DNA from: Flavobacterium cupriresistens
GTDB taxonomy: Bacteria; Bacteroidota; Bacteroidia; Flavobacteriales; Flavobacteriaceae
DNA: 64,000 nucleotides
Direction of reading: 5' to 3'
NCBI RefSeq assembly: GCF_020911925.1
Contig: NZ_CP087134.1
Location: 2,170,001-2,234,000 of the forward strand
Position numbers and translations under genes: made by a program. Under the pieces are notes generated by a model. That model made no database searches, had not been told where the DNA came from, and saw only the letters and a program-made list of their open reading frames with translations. How positions within the stretch are numbered: position 1 is the stretch's first letter; the number at the start of each line of letters is the position of its first letter. Positions 1 through 8,777 of this stretch are shown piece after piece.

Positions 1-280
1 ACAACAGTAACTTATGTTTGATTATGTATGAATAGAGTAATTTCATAGTTAGATTTAAAATTTTAGAAGTGTAAAAGTAGTGAATTGATAGATTCGCTAA
101 TCTTAATTTTGAGTATTAAAAAGCCAATTTTTTGTAAAATTATATATGCTTCATATAGTGGAATTTTAGATTTCTATTTTTTGAAAAAAGAGGGTAACAA
201 GACATGAATTTAATGAAGTAAGAATTGTTTTATAGATTTGTTGTGCCAGAGATAAAATTCTTTTTTGAATTTCGGAGACG

Positions 281-327
281 AATGCAATTGGTGTAATTTA
301 TACAAGTTTGTTTTTTAGAGCGTTAAA
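281..327 (+). repeat. upstream block shared with the paralogous gene, copy 1
   Basis: The stretch containing ACAAGTTTGTTTTTTAGAG and GTTAAAA closely matches 1470-1519. Both copies lie about 140-190 bases before homologous lipoprotein genes. The gene and its upstream region therefore appear to have been duplicated together. The block could hold a regulatory site or simply be a remnant of the duplication. Confidence 0.6.
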
Positions 328-425
328 AGATAAAATATACTTATTAAGATTTCGGTAGCTAAGATTAGTTTTTTTTTCTTTTAAAAACGATCGGTTTTTA
401 GTTCAAAACAATAATTTGTATGCAA

Positions 426-433
426 TACATTTG
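426..433 (+). promoter_or_regulatory. promoter -7 box TACATTTG
   Basis: This is a perfect match to the Bacteroidota -7 consensus TAnnTTTG, 31 bases before the ATG at 465. No good TTG is at the -33 position; a TTC at 402-404 is 21 bases upstream. Its position argues against a start at 420, which would precede the box. Confidence 0.55.
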
Positions 434-464
434 TAGTTATTATTACTCTTTTGATCTGTTAAAT

Positions 465-1301
465 ATGAAGAAAAATCTATCTCTTTTTTGTGCCTTAATG
501 TTAGTGTTAATCTCTTGCTCGGGGGAGGATTCCTCTTTAAATTCTTCAGACGTTTTAATGAAAAAAAAGGTCGTAACGAGTACCGGCCGAGATAATACAA
601 TCGAGATTTCGACAACTTATTATACTTATGAAGGTAAAAAGCTGGTAAAGGAAGTGGGAACAAATGATTCATTTTTTGATAACAGGCGAAATTATGATTA
701 TACGAAAAAGTATTATTATACAGGAAATTTAATTACTAAATGCGAAGAAATGAGCGGAACGGATTATCTGACGGTAACTGAATTAACCTATGTGAATGAT
801 AAATTGAAAACCATGCTTGTAAAAGTAGGATATCAAAATGGTGTGATAATTTATGCAACAAAAACTACCTGTACCCATAATGATGATGGGACGGTTTCTT
901 TTGTTAAAGTTAATATTGATCGAGAGACGAAAGTAGAAAGCGTTCTGGAAAATGGAAAGTGGATCTATGCTAATGGCAATATTATAAGAAAAGAAACTAC
1001 TGATAAATGGGGATCTAGATCTGAAGTTTATGAATACGATAGAAAGAATGGTATTTTTAGAAATGTTACAGGTGCTAATTTGTTAGTTGGTAATTTGATT
1101 TTTGGATATTCAGGTTTTGGTTACTCAGGCTTTGGTTATTCAAAGAATAATGAGTTAAAAATGACAGTAACAACAGCTAATTCAAATGCAACTTTTACGC
1201 ATTCTACTATTTACAATTATAATAAGGATAATTTTCCAACGTTTGGGAAATTTGAGGGTAATGACGAATCGACGTCTATAATAAGTCGTTATTTTTATTA
1301 A
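465..1301 (+). CDS. hypothetical lipoprotein with YD-like repeats
   Basis: A secreted lipoprotein of unknown function. The N-terminus is a lipoprotein signal, with Cys in LVLISCSG as the predicted lipidation site. I chose the ATG at 465 because it starts directly at the signal peptide (MKKNLSLF) and lies downstream of the TACATTTG box; an upstream ATG at 420 would add 15 unlikely residues. The body is rich in Tyr, Asn and Thr with YTYEGK and YEYDRKN segments, like the loose YD/RHS-type repeats of many Bacteroidota surface lipoproteins. Near the C-terminus FGYSG occurs three times in a row (1101-1142). The next gene is a paralogue with the same YTYEG, YEYD and GFG signatures in the same order. 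I do not recognise a named family. Confidence 0.75.
   Translation: MKKNLSLFCALMLVLISCSGEDSSLNSSDVLMKKKVVTSTGRDNTIEISTTYYTYEGKKLVKEVGTNDSFFDNRRNYDYTKKYYYTGNLITKCEEMSGTDYLTVTELTYVNDKLKTMLVKVGYQNGVIIYATKTTCTHNDDGTVSFVKVNIDRETKVESVLENGKWIYANGNIIRKETTDKWGSRSEVYEYDRKNGIFRNVTGANLLVGNLIFGYSGFGYSGFGYSKNNELKMTVTTANSNATFTHSTIYNYNKDNFPTFGKFEGNDESTSIISRYFY
1101..1142 (+). repeat. in-frame FGYSG triplication
   Basis: Three near-identical 15-base units (the last one incomplete) encode FGYSG-FGYSG-FGYS. The paralogue has only one related segment (SYPGFGNSNN), so this looks like a local expansion within the coding region. Confidence 0.7.
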
Positions 1302-1326
1302 TAAAGTAGGATTTATCAAACAATGT

Positions 1327-1356
1327 AGCCAGATGTATTTGCGTCTGGCTTTTTTT
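1327..1356 (+). terminator. intrinsic terminator
   Basis: The arms AGCCAGA and TCTGGCT enclose a short loop and are followed by seven T's, 25 bases after the stop of the first lipoprotein gene. Confidence 0.8.
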
Positions 1357-1469
1357 AGTTCTAAAATGCTGTTTTTTTTGAAAATAATAGCAGAGTATGA
1401 AACTTAAAAGTAAGAATATATTTCGGTTTAGCTGTTGGTGAATAAAACACTTATCCAAATTTTAAGAAG

Positions 1470-1519
1470 AATGGTAATTGGTATAATTTAGTACAAGTTT
1501 GTTTCTTAGAGAGTTAAAA
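1470..1519 (+). repeat. upstream block shared with the paralogous gene, copy 2
   Basis: Contains GGTATAATTTAGTACAAG and GTTTCTTAGAGAGTTAAAA and aligns with 281-327. It lies 137 bases before the start of the second lipoprotein gene. Confidence 0.6.
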
Positions 1520-1593
1520 AAACAAATGTAAAAAAGCAGGTTTTAAAACAAATAAATTAAGTTTTTTAGTACTAAAAAACATAACTGTTTTTT

Positions 1594-1625
1594 TTGATTA
1601 ATACTGATTTGTGCGTATATATTTG
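1594..1625 (+). promoter_or_regulatory. promoter, TTG-N21-TATATTTG
   Basis: TTG at 1594-1596 and a perfect TAnnTTTG box at 1618-1625 are 21 bases apart, within the 17-23 range known for flavobacterial promoters. The start codon follows 30 bases later. Confidence 0.6.
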
Positions 1626-1655
1626 CCGATAATTATTAATATATAACTTATTAAA

Positions 1656-2462
1656 GTGAAAAAACTTTTATTCTTATTTAGCGCTTTAACAATAGTGCTT
1701 ACTTCATGTGCAAATGATGATGATAATTCTTCGTCTGAGGAGAATTATATTTTGCCTAAAATATTTTCTGACGGTGATATTGATTTTCCAAATCATCAAA
1801 AGAGGAAAATAACAAACACATTTTCCGGGAATAAACTTGTAAGCAGTGTTGAAGAGAATTTTAAGACATTATATACTTACGAAGGAAATGCAATTGTAAA
1901 AGAAGAGTTGTTTCTTGTTTTTTCAGATAACTCAGAAAGAAAATTTAGCGAAGTTCTGCGTGTTTATGAAAATGGAAAATTAAAATCCTCTATAGAAAGG
2001 ATGGGATTTAATGCAAAAAAACCTAATGGTCAAGATGCTTACAGAGCAGAATATACACATGTCTCGGATAAGTTAATTGCTCTCGTGACTTATTCAATTA
2101 ATCTTAAAACGGAAGTAGAGACAAAAATGGATACTGTTGTTATGACCTTTAATGGAACAAATCTTATAAAGTATCAAAGTTTTGTATTAAACTCTACAAC
2201 GCCTATAGTTACAGAACTTTATGAATATGATACAAAAAACAGGCCGCACAAAAATGTTTTAGGTTTCAATTTTCTGAATGTCTCTTATCCGGGATTTGGA
2301 AATAGTAATAATGTTATAAAAAAAACTGTGACCAATGAACATATTAAAACACCAACAACCTTTTTGATTAATTTTACTTATAATGATAAAGGGTATCCAA
2401 CCAGAATCTTATCGTTGGGATTTGGTAATAAGGTGGAAGAAAATCATGAATACACCTACTAA
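1656..2462 (+). CDS. hypothetical lipoprotein, paralogue of preceding gene
   Basis: A secreted lipoprotein of unknown function. The start is GTG, giving MKKLLFLFSALTIVLTSCAN; Cys in VLTSCAN is the predicted lipidation site, followed by an acidic and Ser-rich tether (NDDDNSSSEEN). The rest resembles the upstream gene: LYTYEGNAIVKE near the first third, and YEYDTKNRPHKNVLG followed by a Gly-Phe-rich stretch near the end. It is slightly shorter and lacks the FGYSG expansion. It has its own promoter and terminator, so it is probably transcribed alone. The tandem arrangement and shared upstream block point to gene duplication. No enzymatic motif is visible. Confidence 0.75.
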   Translation: MKKLLFLFSALTIVLTSCANDDDNSSSEENYILPKIFSDGDIDFPNHQKRKITNTFSGNKLVSSVEENFKTLYTYEGNAIVKEELFLVFSDNSERKFSEVLRVYENGKLKSSIERMGFNAKKPNGQDAYRAEYTHVSDKLIALVTYSINLKTEVETKMDTVVMTFNGTNLIKYQSFVLNSTTPIVTELYEYDTKNRPHKNVLGFNFLNVSYPGFGNSNNVIKKTVTNEHIKTPTTFLINFTYNDKGYPTRILSLGFGNKVEENHEYTY

Positions 2463-2490
2463 GAACATAAAATCTTAAAACATTGCAAAA

Positions 2491-2518
2491 ACCAAATACT
2501 TCTGTATTTGGTTTTTTT
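2491..2518 (+). terminator. intrinsic terminator
   Basis: A perfect stem (ACCAAATAC, loop TTCT, GTATTTGGT) is followed by a T run, 28 bases after the stop of the second lipoprotein gene. Confidence 0.85.
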
Positions 2519-2559
2519 ATTGGTGAAAATTGGTGAAATTCGTGTTTTAATAAAATCCT

Positions 2560-3516
2560 ATGCAATTCAGAACCCAGATCCCAATTTCGCAAACAAACAA
2601 TCCAATCGACTATACTTCTAAAATTGTGTCTTTAGGTTCCTGTTTTGCAGTAAATATGGCAGAAAAACTGGATTATTTTAAGTTTGATAACAGTTGTAAT
2701 CCATTTGGGATTATTTTTAATCCTGTTTCGATTGATAGGATTATAAAAAGGGTTGCGGAGCAAGAATTGTTTACCGAAAAAGAGGTTTTCTTTCATAACG
2801 AACGCTGGCATTGTTTTGAAATACATTCCGATTTAAGCGCTTCAAATAAAGAAGAATTAATTGAAAACTTAAACCAAACTCTCCAAGCAACAAAGCAGCG
2901 ATTACAAGAAGCAACACACCTTATAATCACCTACGGCACTTCTTGGGTTTATCGCCATAACGAAAGCAACGAAATTGTTGCCAATTGTCACAAAGTGCCA
3001 CAAAAGCAATTTTCAAAAGAATTAGTGTCGGTTGAAGTGTTACAGCAAAGTATTCAAAATACAATCGATCTGGTTTTGACTTTAAATCCAAATATCAAAT
3101 TCATTTTTACCATTTCTCCGGTGCGCCACATCAAAGATGGTTTTGCAGAAAATCAATTAAGTAAATCGCATTTGTTTACGGCACTTTATGCGAATCTAAA
3201 ATCTAAAATCAACAATCTAAAATTAACCTATTTTCCTTCGTATGAAATTATGATGGATGAACTCCGTGATTATCGTTTTTATAACGAAGATATGTTACAT
3301 CCCAACCAGGTAGCAATTGATTATATCTGGGAGCGATTCAGTGAAAACTTCATTGCTGAAAAAAGTATTCCGATTATGAAAGAAGTTTCAGAAATTCAAA
3401 AAGGATTAACCCACAGAAGTTTCAATCCCGAATCAGAGCAACACCAGGCTTTTTTATTAAAATTGCGTCAAAAAATAACCGCTTTGGAGACGAAATTACG
3501 CCATATTAAGTTTTAA
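2560..3516 (+). CDS. GSCFA domain-containing protein
   Basis: The name-giving motif is visible near the N-terminus in the segment SLGSCFAVNMAEKL (around residues 26-39), followed by FNPFGI-type sequence typical of the GSCFA family. This family resembles SGNH/GDSL-like hydrolases: the Ser of GSCFA would be the nucleophile, and the C-terminal segment DMLHPN (around residue 248) resembles the D-x-x-H block. The biochemical role is unknown. No signal peptide is seen, so it is probably cytoplasmic. Near the end of the reading frame (3193-3225) the DNA carries the word TCTAAAATC repeated, encoding NLKSKINNLKL; the same word occurs in intergenic repeats elsewhere in the window. Confidence 0.85.
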   Translation: MQFRTQIPISQTNNPIDYTSKIVSLGSCFAVNMAEKLDYFKFDNSCNPFGIIFNPVSIDRIIKRVAEQELFTEKEVFFHNERWHCFEIHSDLSASNKEELIENLNQTLQATKQRLQEATHLIITYGTSWVYRHNESNEIVANCHKVPQKQFSKELVSVEVLQQSIQNTIDLVLTLNPNIKFIFTISPVRHIKDGFAENQLSKSHLFTALYANLKSKINNLKLTYFPSYEIMMDELRDYRFYNEDMLHPNQVAIDYIWERFSENFIAEKSIPIMKEVSEIQKGLTHRSFNPESEQHQAFLLKLRQKITALETKLRHIKF

Positions 3517-3677
3517 AACAGGGCTTTATTTTTTTAGAAGTAGTCTTGAAATAATTATTTATCACTGAAATTTTAAAATAATTGGCTGTAATTATGTAAA
3601 TTGTTGAAGTATAATTTTTACAATTTTGTATTTGAACAAATTCAGCTGCGCTATTACTTAACGTGTTTTATTGACGT

Positions 3678-6600
3678 ATGAATAAGAAACCCATTCATTT
3701 TCTAAAAAAAACACTTCGTGTACTTCTTTGGTGCATGGTTTCGGTTATTGTGTTAGCGTTACTTTTCACTATTCTAATTCAGATTCCGTCCGTTCAGAAT
3801 TATGCAAAAGATAAAGCGATTACGTATCTGCAGGAAAAGATCAAAACCAAAGTTTCGTTAGACCGAATCGCGATTAATTTTCCCAAAGAAGTAGTTCTGG
3901 AAGGTTTTTATTTTGAAGACCAAAACAAAGACACTTTATTGAGTGGTAAAAGTCTTGAACTCGATATTGACTTGTTTAAATTGGTTAGCAGCGAACTCGA
4001 AATAAATGCTATTGCTCTTAAAAACACAACTGCCAATATTTCAAGAAACAAAGAAGGCGTTTTTAATTTTGATTACATCTTAAAAGCTTTCGAATCAAAG
4101 GAGGAAAAACCCGCAGATCCAAACGCTAAACCTTTTAAAATAGCAGTTGTAAAAGTGAACCTGGATCATGTCAAATTGAATTTTAAAGACGATTTTTCTA
4201 AAAATGATGTCCATGTAAAACTGACTCATTTTGATGCCAAATTCAAGAAATTCGACTTAGACAAAATGGATTTTGATATTCCGAATATCAATTTAAACGG
4301 TTTTAAATTGGTGCTGAATCAGGATTTAGTAGAAAAAATCGCTGAAGTTTCTGTTAAGACGGTCGATACAATTTCAAAACGAAGCGATTTCAGTTTAAAA
4401 TTAGACAAAATCAGTTTATCTAAAATTGATGTTTTATACGATAATAAAGATTCGAAATTGGCTTCAGGATTGGTTTTGGGAAATCTGAATCTGAAAGTCA
4501 ATAAAATCGACATGAAAAAACAACTGTTAGATTTTGATACTTTTCAATTAAAAAACTTAAAAGGGAATCTGCAACTAGGAGTAAAAGACAAGCAAATAAA
4601 AACGCCTGATTTAGATACAACAGCTATTGCTCAGGCGGGCTGGAAAGTAAAACTTCAAAATATTGATGTAGAAAATGTTGCTTTTAAATTTGACGATATG
4701 CAGTCAAAACCCGTTTCGAAAGGAATTGATTACAGTCACCTTGATTTGAGTCGGTTTAATTTGAAAGCCGAGCAATTCTATTACACGACGGATACCATTT
4801 CGGGAAATATAAAAACGTTTACGGTAAACGAAAAGAGCGGTTTGCAACTTCAATCTTTCAAAACAGATTTCTTTTACGGTCCCAAGAATGCTTACTTGAA
4901 AAATCTATATGTAAAAACCCCGCAAACACTCTTAAAAGACGGGATAAAAGTACAATATCCGTCGATTGCAAAAGTGGCTAAGCATATCGAAACACTAAGT
5001 TTAGATGCCAATTTGAACCAATCAAAATTGGGCTTTAAAGACATTTTATTGTTTGTTCCGGATTTGCAAAAGCAGGAAATTTTCAGGAAAAACCCAAATG
5101 CGGTTTTGCTTTTGAATGCTCGTTTGAATGGAAAAGTAAATGACCTTACAATCAATCAATTTGATGTGAGCGGACTCGGAACAACCAAACTTTCACTTTC
5201 CGGAATAATCAAAGGAATGCCAAATACAGACAAAGCTTATTTCGATCTGAATATCAAAAAAATGGCAAGTTCTGCTAAAGATATAGCCTCCTTTGTGCCG
5301 AAAGGAACGATTCCGAAAAGTATTCAATTACCTTCTCAATTTAATGTGCAGGGAAAATTTAAAGGTTCTGTTCAAAATTTCAAAACCAATCTGACTTTAA
5401 ACAGTAGTTTCGGAAATGCAAAAGTGGATGCCCTATTTGATCAAAGGGTAAAGAAAGCAGAAAAATATGATGCTCAGGTTTATTTATTGGATTTTGACTT
5501 AGGCAGATTAATTAAAAATGACTCGGTTGGAAAAATTACGCTTAAAGCGAAAGTCAAAGGAAAAGGTTTAGATCCGAAAACAGCACAAGCCCATTTGGAC
5601 GGAATCGTTCAAAAAGCGGTGTACAATAAATATACCTATCGGGATTTAGCCTTAAATGGCGAAATAAAAAAAGGCTCTTTTGCTGTAAAAGCGGGAATGA
5701 AAGACCCTAATCTGAATTTTGAATTGGATGCAAGCGGAAGTACAAAAGAGCAATACCCATCGGGACAGATTAAATTGAACCTTGACATTGCCGATCTGGA
5801 AAAGCTAAATCTACACGCTGGCCCAATGAAACTAAGAGGAAACGTTGATGCTGATATCGCCAACAGTAATCCTGATTTTTTGAACGGAAAAGTTTTCTTG
5901 TCGAATATTCAAATCTTGCAGAATGCGACCCCAATTGTTTTAGACTCTATAAAAGTAATTGCTGTTGCAGATCAGAACCATAATAATATCAAAATCTCTT
6001 CTCAGTTTTTAAAAGCTGAAATGGATGGGAAATACAAATTGACAACGCTTTCAAATAGTCTAAAGAAATCACTTTCGAAATATATTGATTTACAAACGTC
6101 AAAGTCAAAAGCGGTTTTAGACGAACAAAATATAACATTTAATCTGAGTGTAGAAAATGACCCGATTCTGTTTCAATTAGTTCCAAATCTGACAAGTTTA
6201 GAGCCCATTAGAATTACCGGAAAATACAACAATGTCGTCGATTCATTAGAAGTAAAAGGAACTTTCCCGAGAATTGTATATGCAGAAAATACCATTTCTG
6301 ACGGGAGAATTAATATAGAAGCCAAAGAAAATGCTTTAGAATATCAAATTTCTGTGGCCTCAGTTGAAAGTACTTCTTTGAAAATTCCGTTTACAAGTTT
6401 AGTAGGAAAAGTAGAAAACAATGTGTTATCATATGCGCTGGAAGTAAAAGACGGGAAAGAAAAACAACAGTATTTTATTGCCGGAGAATTGCAGCATGAT
6501 GCCGATAAAAATGTACTGAAATTAGATGCCGATAACTTTGTTCTAAATTACGATAAGTGGAACATCGATCCTGAAAATGCAATAGAATTTGGAGGCAAAA

Positions 6601-8777
6601 GACTGTATGTGAACAAGTTTAATCTGGAGAATGCAGGGAATGAACTCAAAATACAATCCGAAGGAACTCAGGACAATGCACCGTTAAAAATGGAGTTTGT
6701 AAATTTCAAAATCGAGACGATTCTGAATATGGTCAAAAAAGAAGAATTATTGATGCAGGGCTTGATTAATGGTTCTGTTTTGGCTGATAATGTAATGACA
6801 AAACCAACTTTTACTTCGGACTTAAAAATTGATGCTTTTGCTTTTAAAGGAGAACCAGTTGGTGATATTACCGTAAAAGTGGACAATAAGACCGAAAACA
6901 CCCTAAATGCAAACGTAAATCTAAGCGGAGAAGGAAATGATGTGAATCTTACCGGTGATTATAAAATTGAAGAAGGCAGTTTTGATTTTGATGTAGTGCT
7001 TGATAAATTGTATTTAAAAAGCATTCAGGGGTTCAGTATGGGGAATATTAAAGACGGAACGGGGTTTTTATCAGGGAATTTCAAAATTACAGGAAATACA
7101 GCTGCACCAAGAGTTAACGGAGAATTGAATTTTAACGATACCGGCTTCAGAGTAACACAATTGAATTCGTATTTTAAAATAAATAAGGAGAAAATTGCTT
7201 TTAATAATGAATCCATTTCTTTTGACAGATTCTCTCTTTTTGATGAAAATGACAATGAACTTTTTGTAGACGGAAACATCCAATCGTTAAATTTTAGAGA
7301 CTTTAATTTTGATTTGCTTGTTCAGGCAGATGATTTTAGAGCCATACATTCGAAAGAAAAAGACAACGAATTGTTTTATGGAGATTTGTTTTTAAATTCA
7401 AAATTAAATATCAAAGGAGATTTGGACCATCCTGTTGTCAACGGAACAATCAAAATAAATAAAGAAACAAAATTTACGGTTGTTATGCCGCAATCAGATC
7501 CTTCTATTGCAGACAGAGAGGGAATTGTAGAGTTTGTCGACGAAGACAATAAGTATCTGAAACAAACAGTCGAATTGCAAAGTAAACTCGATCAGTCGAA
7601 GTTAAAAGGAATGGATGTTAGTGTTGCAGTTGCGATAGACAAGGAAGCAGAGTTTACTTTGATTATTGATAAAGGAAACGGTGATTACCTGAAATTAAAG
7701 GGAGAAGCAGAGCTTGTTGGTGGAATTGATCCATCGGGAAAAACAACGCTGACCGGAAAGTATGAGTTTACAGACGGATCTTACGAAATGAATTTTAATG
7801 GAATCCGACGAAAATTCGATATTAAGAAAGGAAGTTATATCGTCTGGAATGGCGAACCAACAATGGCAGACTTGAATATTACAGCCATTTATAAAGTTAA
7901 CACGGCACCAATTGATTTACTCGGAAATCAATTGTCAGGCAAATCGGCGGCAGAAAAAAACACCTATAAACAAAAGCTTCCGTTTCAGACTTTATTAAAG
8001 ATGAATGGAGAACTGATGAAACCCGAAATCTCTTTTGACATTGTATTGCCGGACGACAATTACGATGTCTCCTCAGATGTCGTTTCTCTTACGAAAACCA
8101 AATTGAAACAATTGCAACAAGATCCTGCGGAACTAAATAAACAGGTTTTTGCTCTTTTATTACTGAACCGGTTTGTGGGTGAAAACCCGTTTGCAAGCGA
8201 AAGTGGCGGTACAAATGCGGGAACATTAGCAAGACAAAGTGTGAGTAAAATTCTGTCTCAGCAGCTAAACGATCTTGCGGGAGAATTGATATCAGGAGTT
8301 CAATTAGAATTTGGTTTAGAATCGACAGAAGATTATACATCGGGAACAATGGAAAACAGAACAGATCTGAATGTGGCTGTTTCTAAAAAATTGCTCAATG
8401 ATCGATTGAAGGTTACTGTTGGAAGCAGTTTTGGCGTAGAAGGGCAGGAGCGGGCCAACGAAGAAAGTACCAACATAGCCGGAGACGTTGCCTTAGACTA
8501 TCAACTCACAAAAGACGGACGTTATATGGTTCGTGCGTATCGAAAAAACCAATATCAGGTTGCGGTTGAAGGCCAGGTGGTAGAAACAGGTGTCGCTTTT
8601 GTTATTACGATGAGTTATAATAAATTCCGTGAACTCTTTCACCGCACTGAAGCCGAAAAGCAATTGATAAAAGAAGAAAAAGTCCGTAAAGAGAAAAGGA
8701 AACAAAAAGAAAAAGAAGAAAAAGAAGAGAAGGAAAAAGAGAAAAACCAAATTGAAGGAAATGAGCAAAAAACATAG
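3678..8777 (+). CDS. tamB: TamB-like translocation/assembly module protein
   Basis: A very large (1699 aa) inner-membrane-anchored periplasmic protein of the TamB/AsmA-like superfamily, thought to bridge inner and outer membranes and to help outer membrane assembly or lipid transport with an Omp85 partner. It has a basic N-terminus and one membrane segment (about residues 12-34). A long series of beta-strand repeats follows (LNLNGFKLVL, NLNLKVNKID and similar). The conserved TamB C-terminal domain covers roughly residues 1250-1620, with GSYEMNFNGIRRKFDIKKGSYIVW-type sequence and the LLLNRF segment. The last 40 residues are an extreme Lys/Glu tail. It overlaps the next gene, an Omp85-family lipoprotein, by 17 bases, so the two are translationally coupled and almost certainly form one complex. 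Confidence 0.92.
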   Translation: MNKKPIHFLKKTLRVLLWCMVSVIVLALLFTILIQIPSVQNYAKDKAITYLQEKIKTKVSLDRIAINFPKEVVLEGFYFEDQNKDTLLSGKSLELDIDLFKLVSSELEINAIALKNTTANISRNKEGVFNFDYILKAFESKEEKPADPNAKPFKIAVVKVNLDHVKLNFKDDFSKNDVHVKLTHFDAKFKKFDLDKMDFDIPNINLNGFKLVLNQDLVEKIAEVSVKTVDTISKRSDFSLKLDKISLSKIDVLYDNKDSKLASGLVLGNLNLKVNKIDMKKQLLDFDTFQLKNLKGNLQLGVKDKQIKTPDLDTTAIAQAGWKVKLQNIDVENVAFKFDDMQSKPVSKGIDYSHLDLSRFNLKAEQFYYTTDTISGNIKTFTVNEKSGLQLQSFKTDFFYGPKNAYLKNLYVKTPQTLLKDGIKVQYPSIAKVAKHIETLSLDANLNQSKLGFKDILLFVPDLQKQEIFRKNPNAVLLLNARLNGKVNDLTINQFDVSGLGTTKLSLSGIIKGMPNTDKAYFDLNIKKMASSAKDIASFVPKGTIPKSIQLPSQFNVQGKFKGSVQNFKTNLTLNSSFGNAKVDALFDQRVKKAEKYDAQVYLLDFDLGRLIKNDSVGKITLKAKVKGKGLDPKTAQAHLDGIVQKAVYNKYTYRDLALNGEIKKGSFAVKAGMKDPNLNFELDASGSTKEQYPSGQIKLNLDIADLEKLNLHAGPMKLRGNVDADIANSNPDFLNGKVFLSNIQILQNATPIVLDSIKVIAVADQNHNNIKISSQFLKAEMDGKYKLTTLSNSLKKSLSKYIDLQTSKSKAVLDEQNITFNLSVENDPILFQLVPNLTSLEPIRITGKYNNVVDSLEVKGTFPRIVYAENTISDGRINIEAKENALEYQISVASVESTSLKIPFTSLVGKVENNVLSYALEVKDGKEKQQYFIAGELQHDADKNVLKLDADNFVLNYDKWNIDPENAIEFGGKRLYVNKFNLENAGNELKIQSEGTQDNAPLKMEFVNFKIETILNMVKKEELLMQGLINGSVLADNVMTKPTFTSDLKIDAFAFKGEPVGDITVKVDNKTENTLNANVNLSGEGNDVNLTGDYKIEEGSFDFDVVLDKLYLKSIQGFSMGNIKDGTGFLSGNFKITGNTAAPRVNGELNFNDTGFRVTQLNSYFKINKEKIAFNNESISFDRFSLFDENDNELFVDGNIQSLNFRDFNFDLLVQADDFRAIHSKEKDNELFYGDLFLNSKLNIKGDLDHPVVNGTIKINKETKFTVVMPQSDPSIADREGIVEFVDEDNKYLKQTVELQSKLDQSKLKGMDVSVAVAIDKEAEFTLIIDKGNGDYLKLKGEAELVGGIDPSGKTTLTGKYEFTDGSYEMNFNGIRRKFDIKKGSYIVWNGEPTMADLNITAIYKVNTAPIDLLGNQLSGKSAAEKNTYKQKLPFQTLLKMNGELMKPEISFDIVLPDDNYDVSSDVVSLTKTKLKQLQQDPAELNKQVFALLLLNRFVGENPFASESGGTNAGTLARQSVSKILSQQLNDLAGELISGVQLEFGLESTEDYTSGTMENRTDLNVAVSKKLLNDRLKVTVGSSFGVEGQERANEESTNIAGDVALDYQLTKDGRYMVRAYRKNQYQVAVEGQVVETGVAFVITMSYNKFRELFHRTEAEKQLIKEEKVRKEKRKQKEKEEKEEKEKEKNQIEGNEQKT

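Larger units (their letters stand above)
1..464. other. intergenic region upstream of first lipoprotein
   Basis: No convincing coding region is visible on either strand in this AT-rich stretch. Its right half holds a block (281-327) that is repeated upstream of the next gene (1470-1519), and a promoter -7 box at 426-433. Nothing else stands out. Confidence 0.5.
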
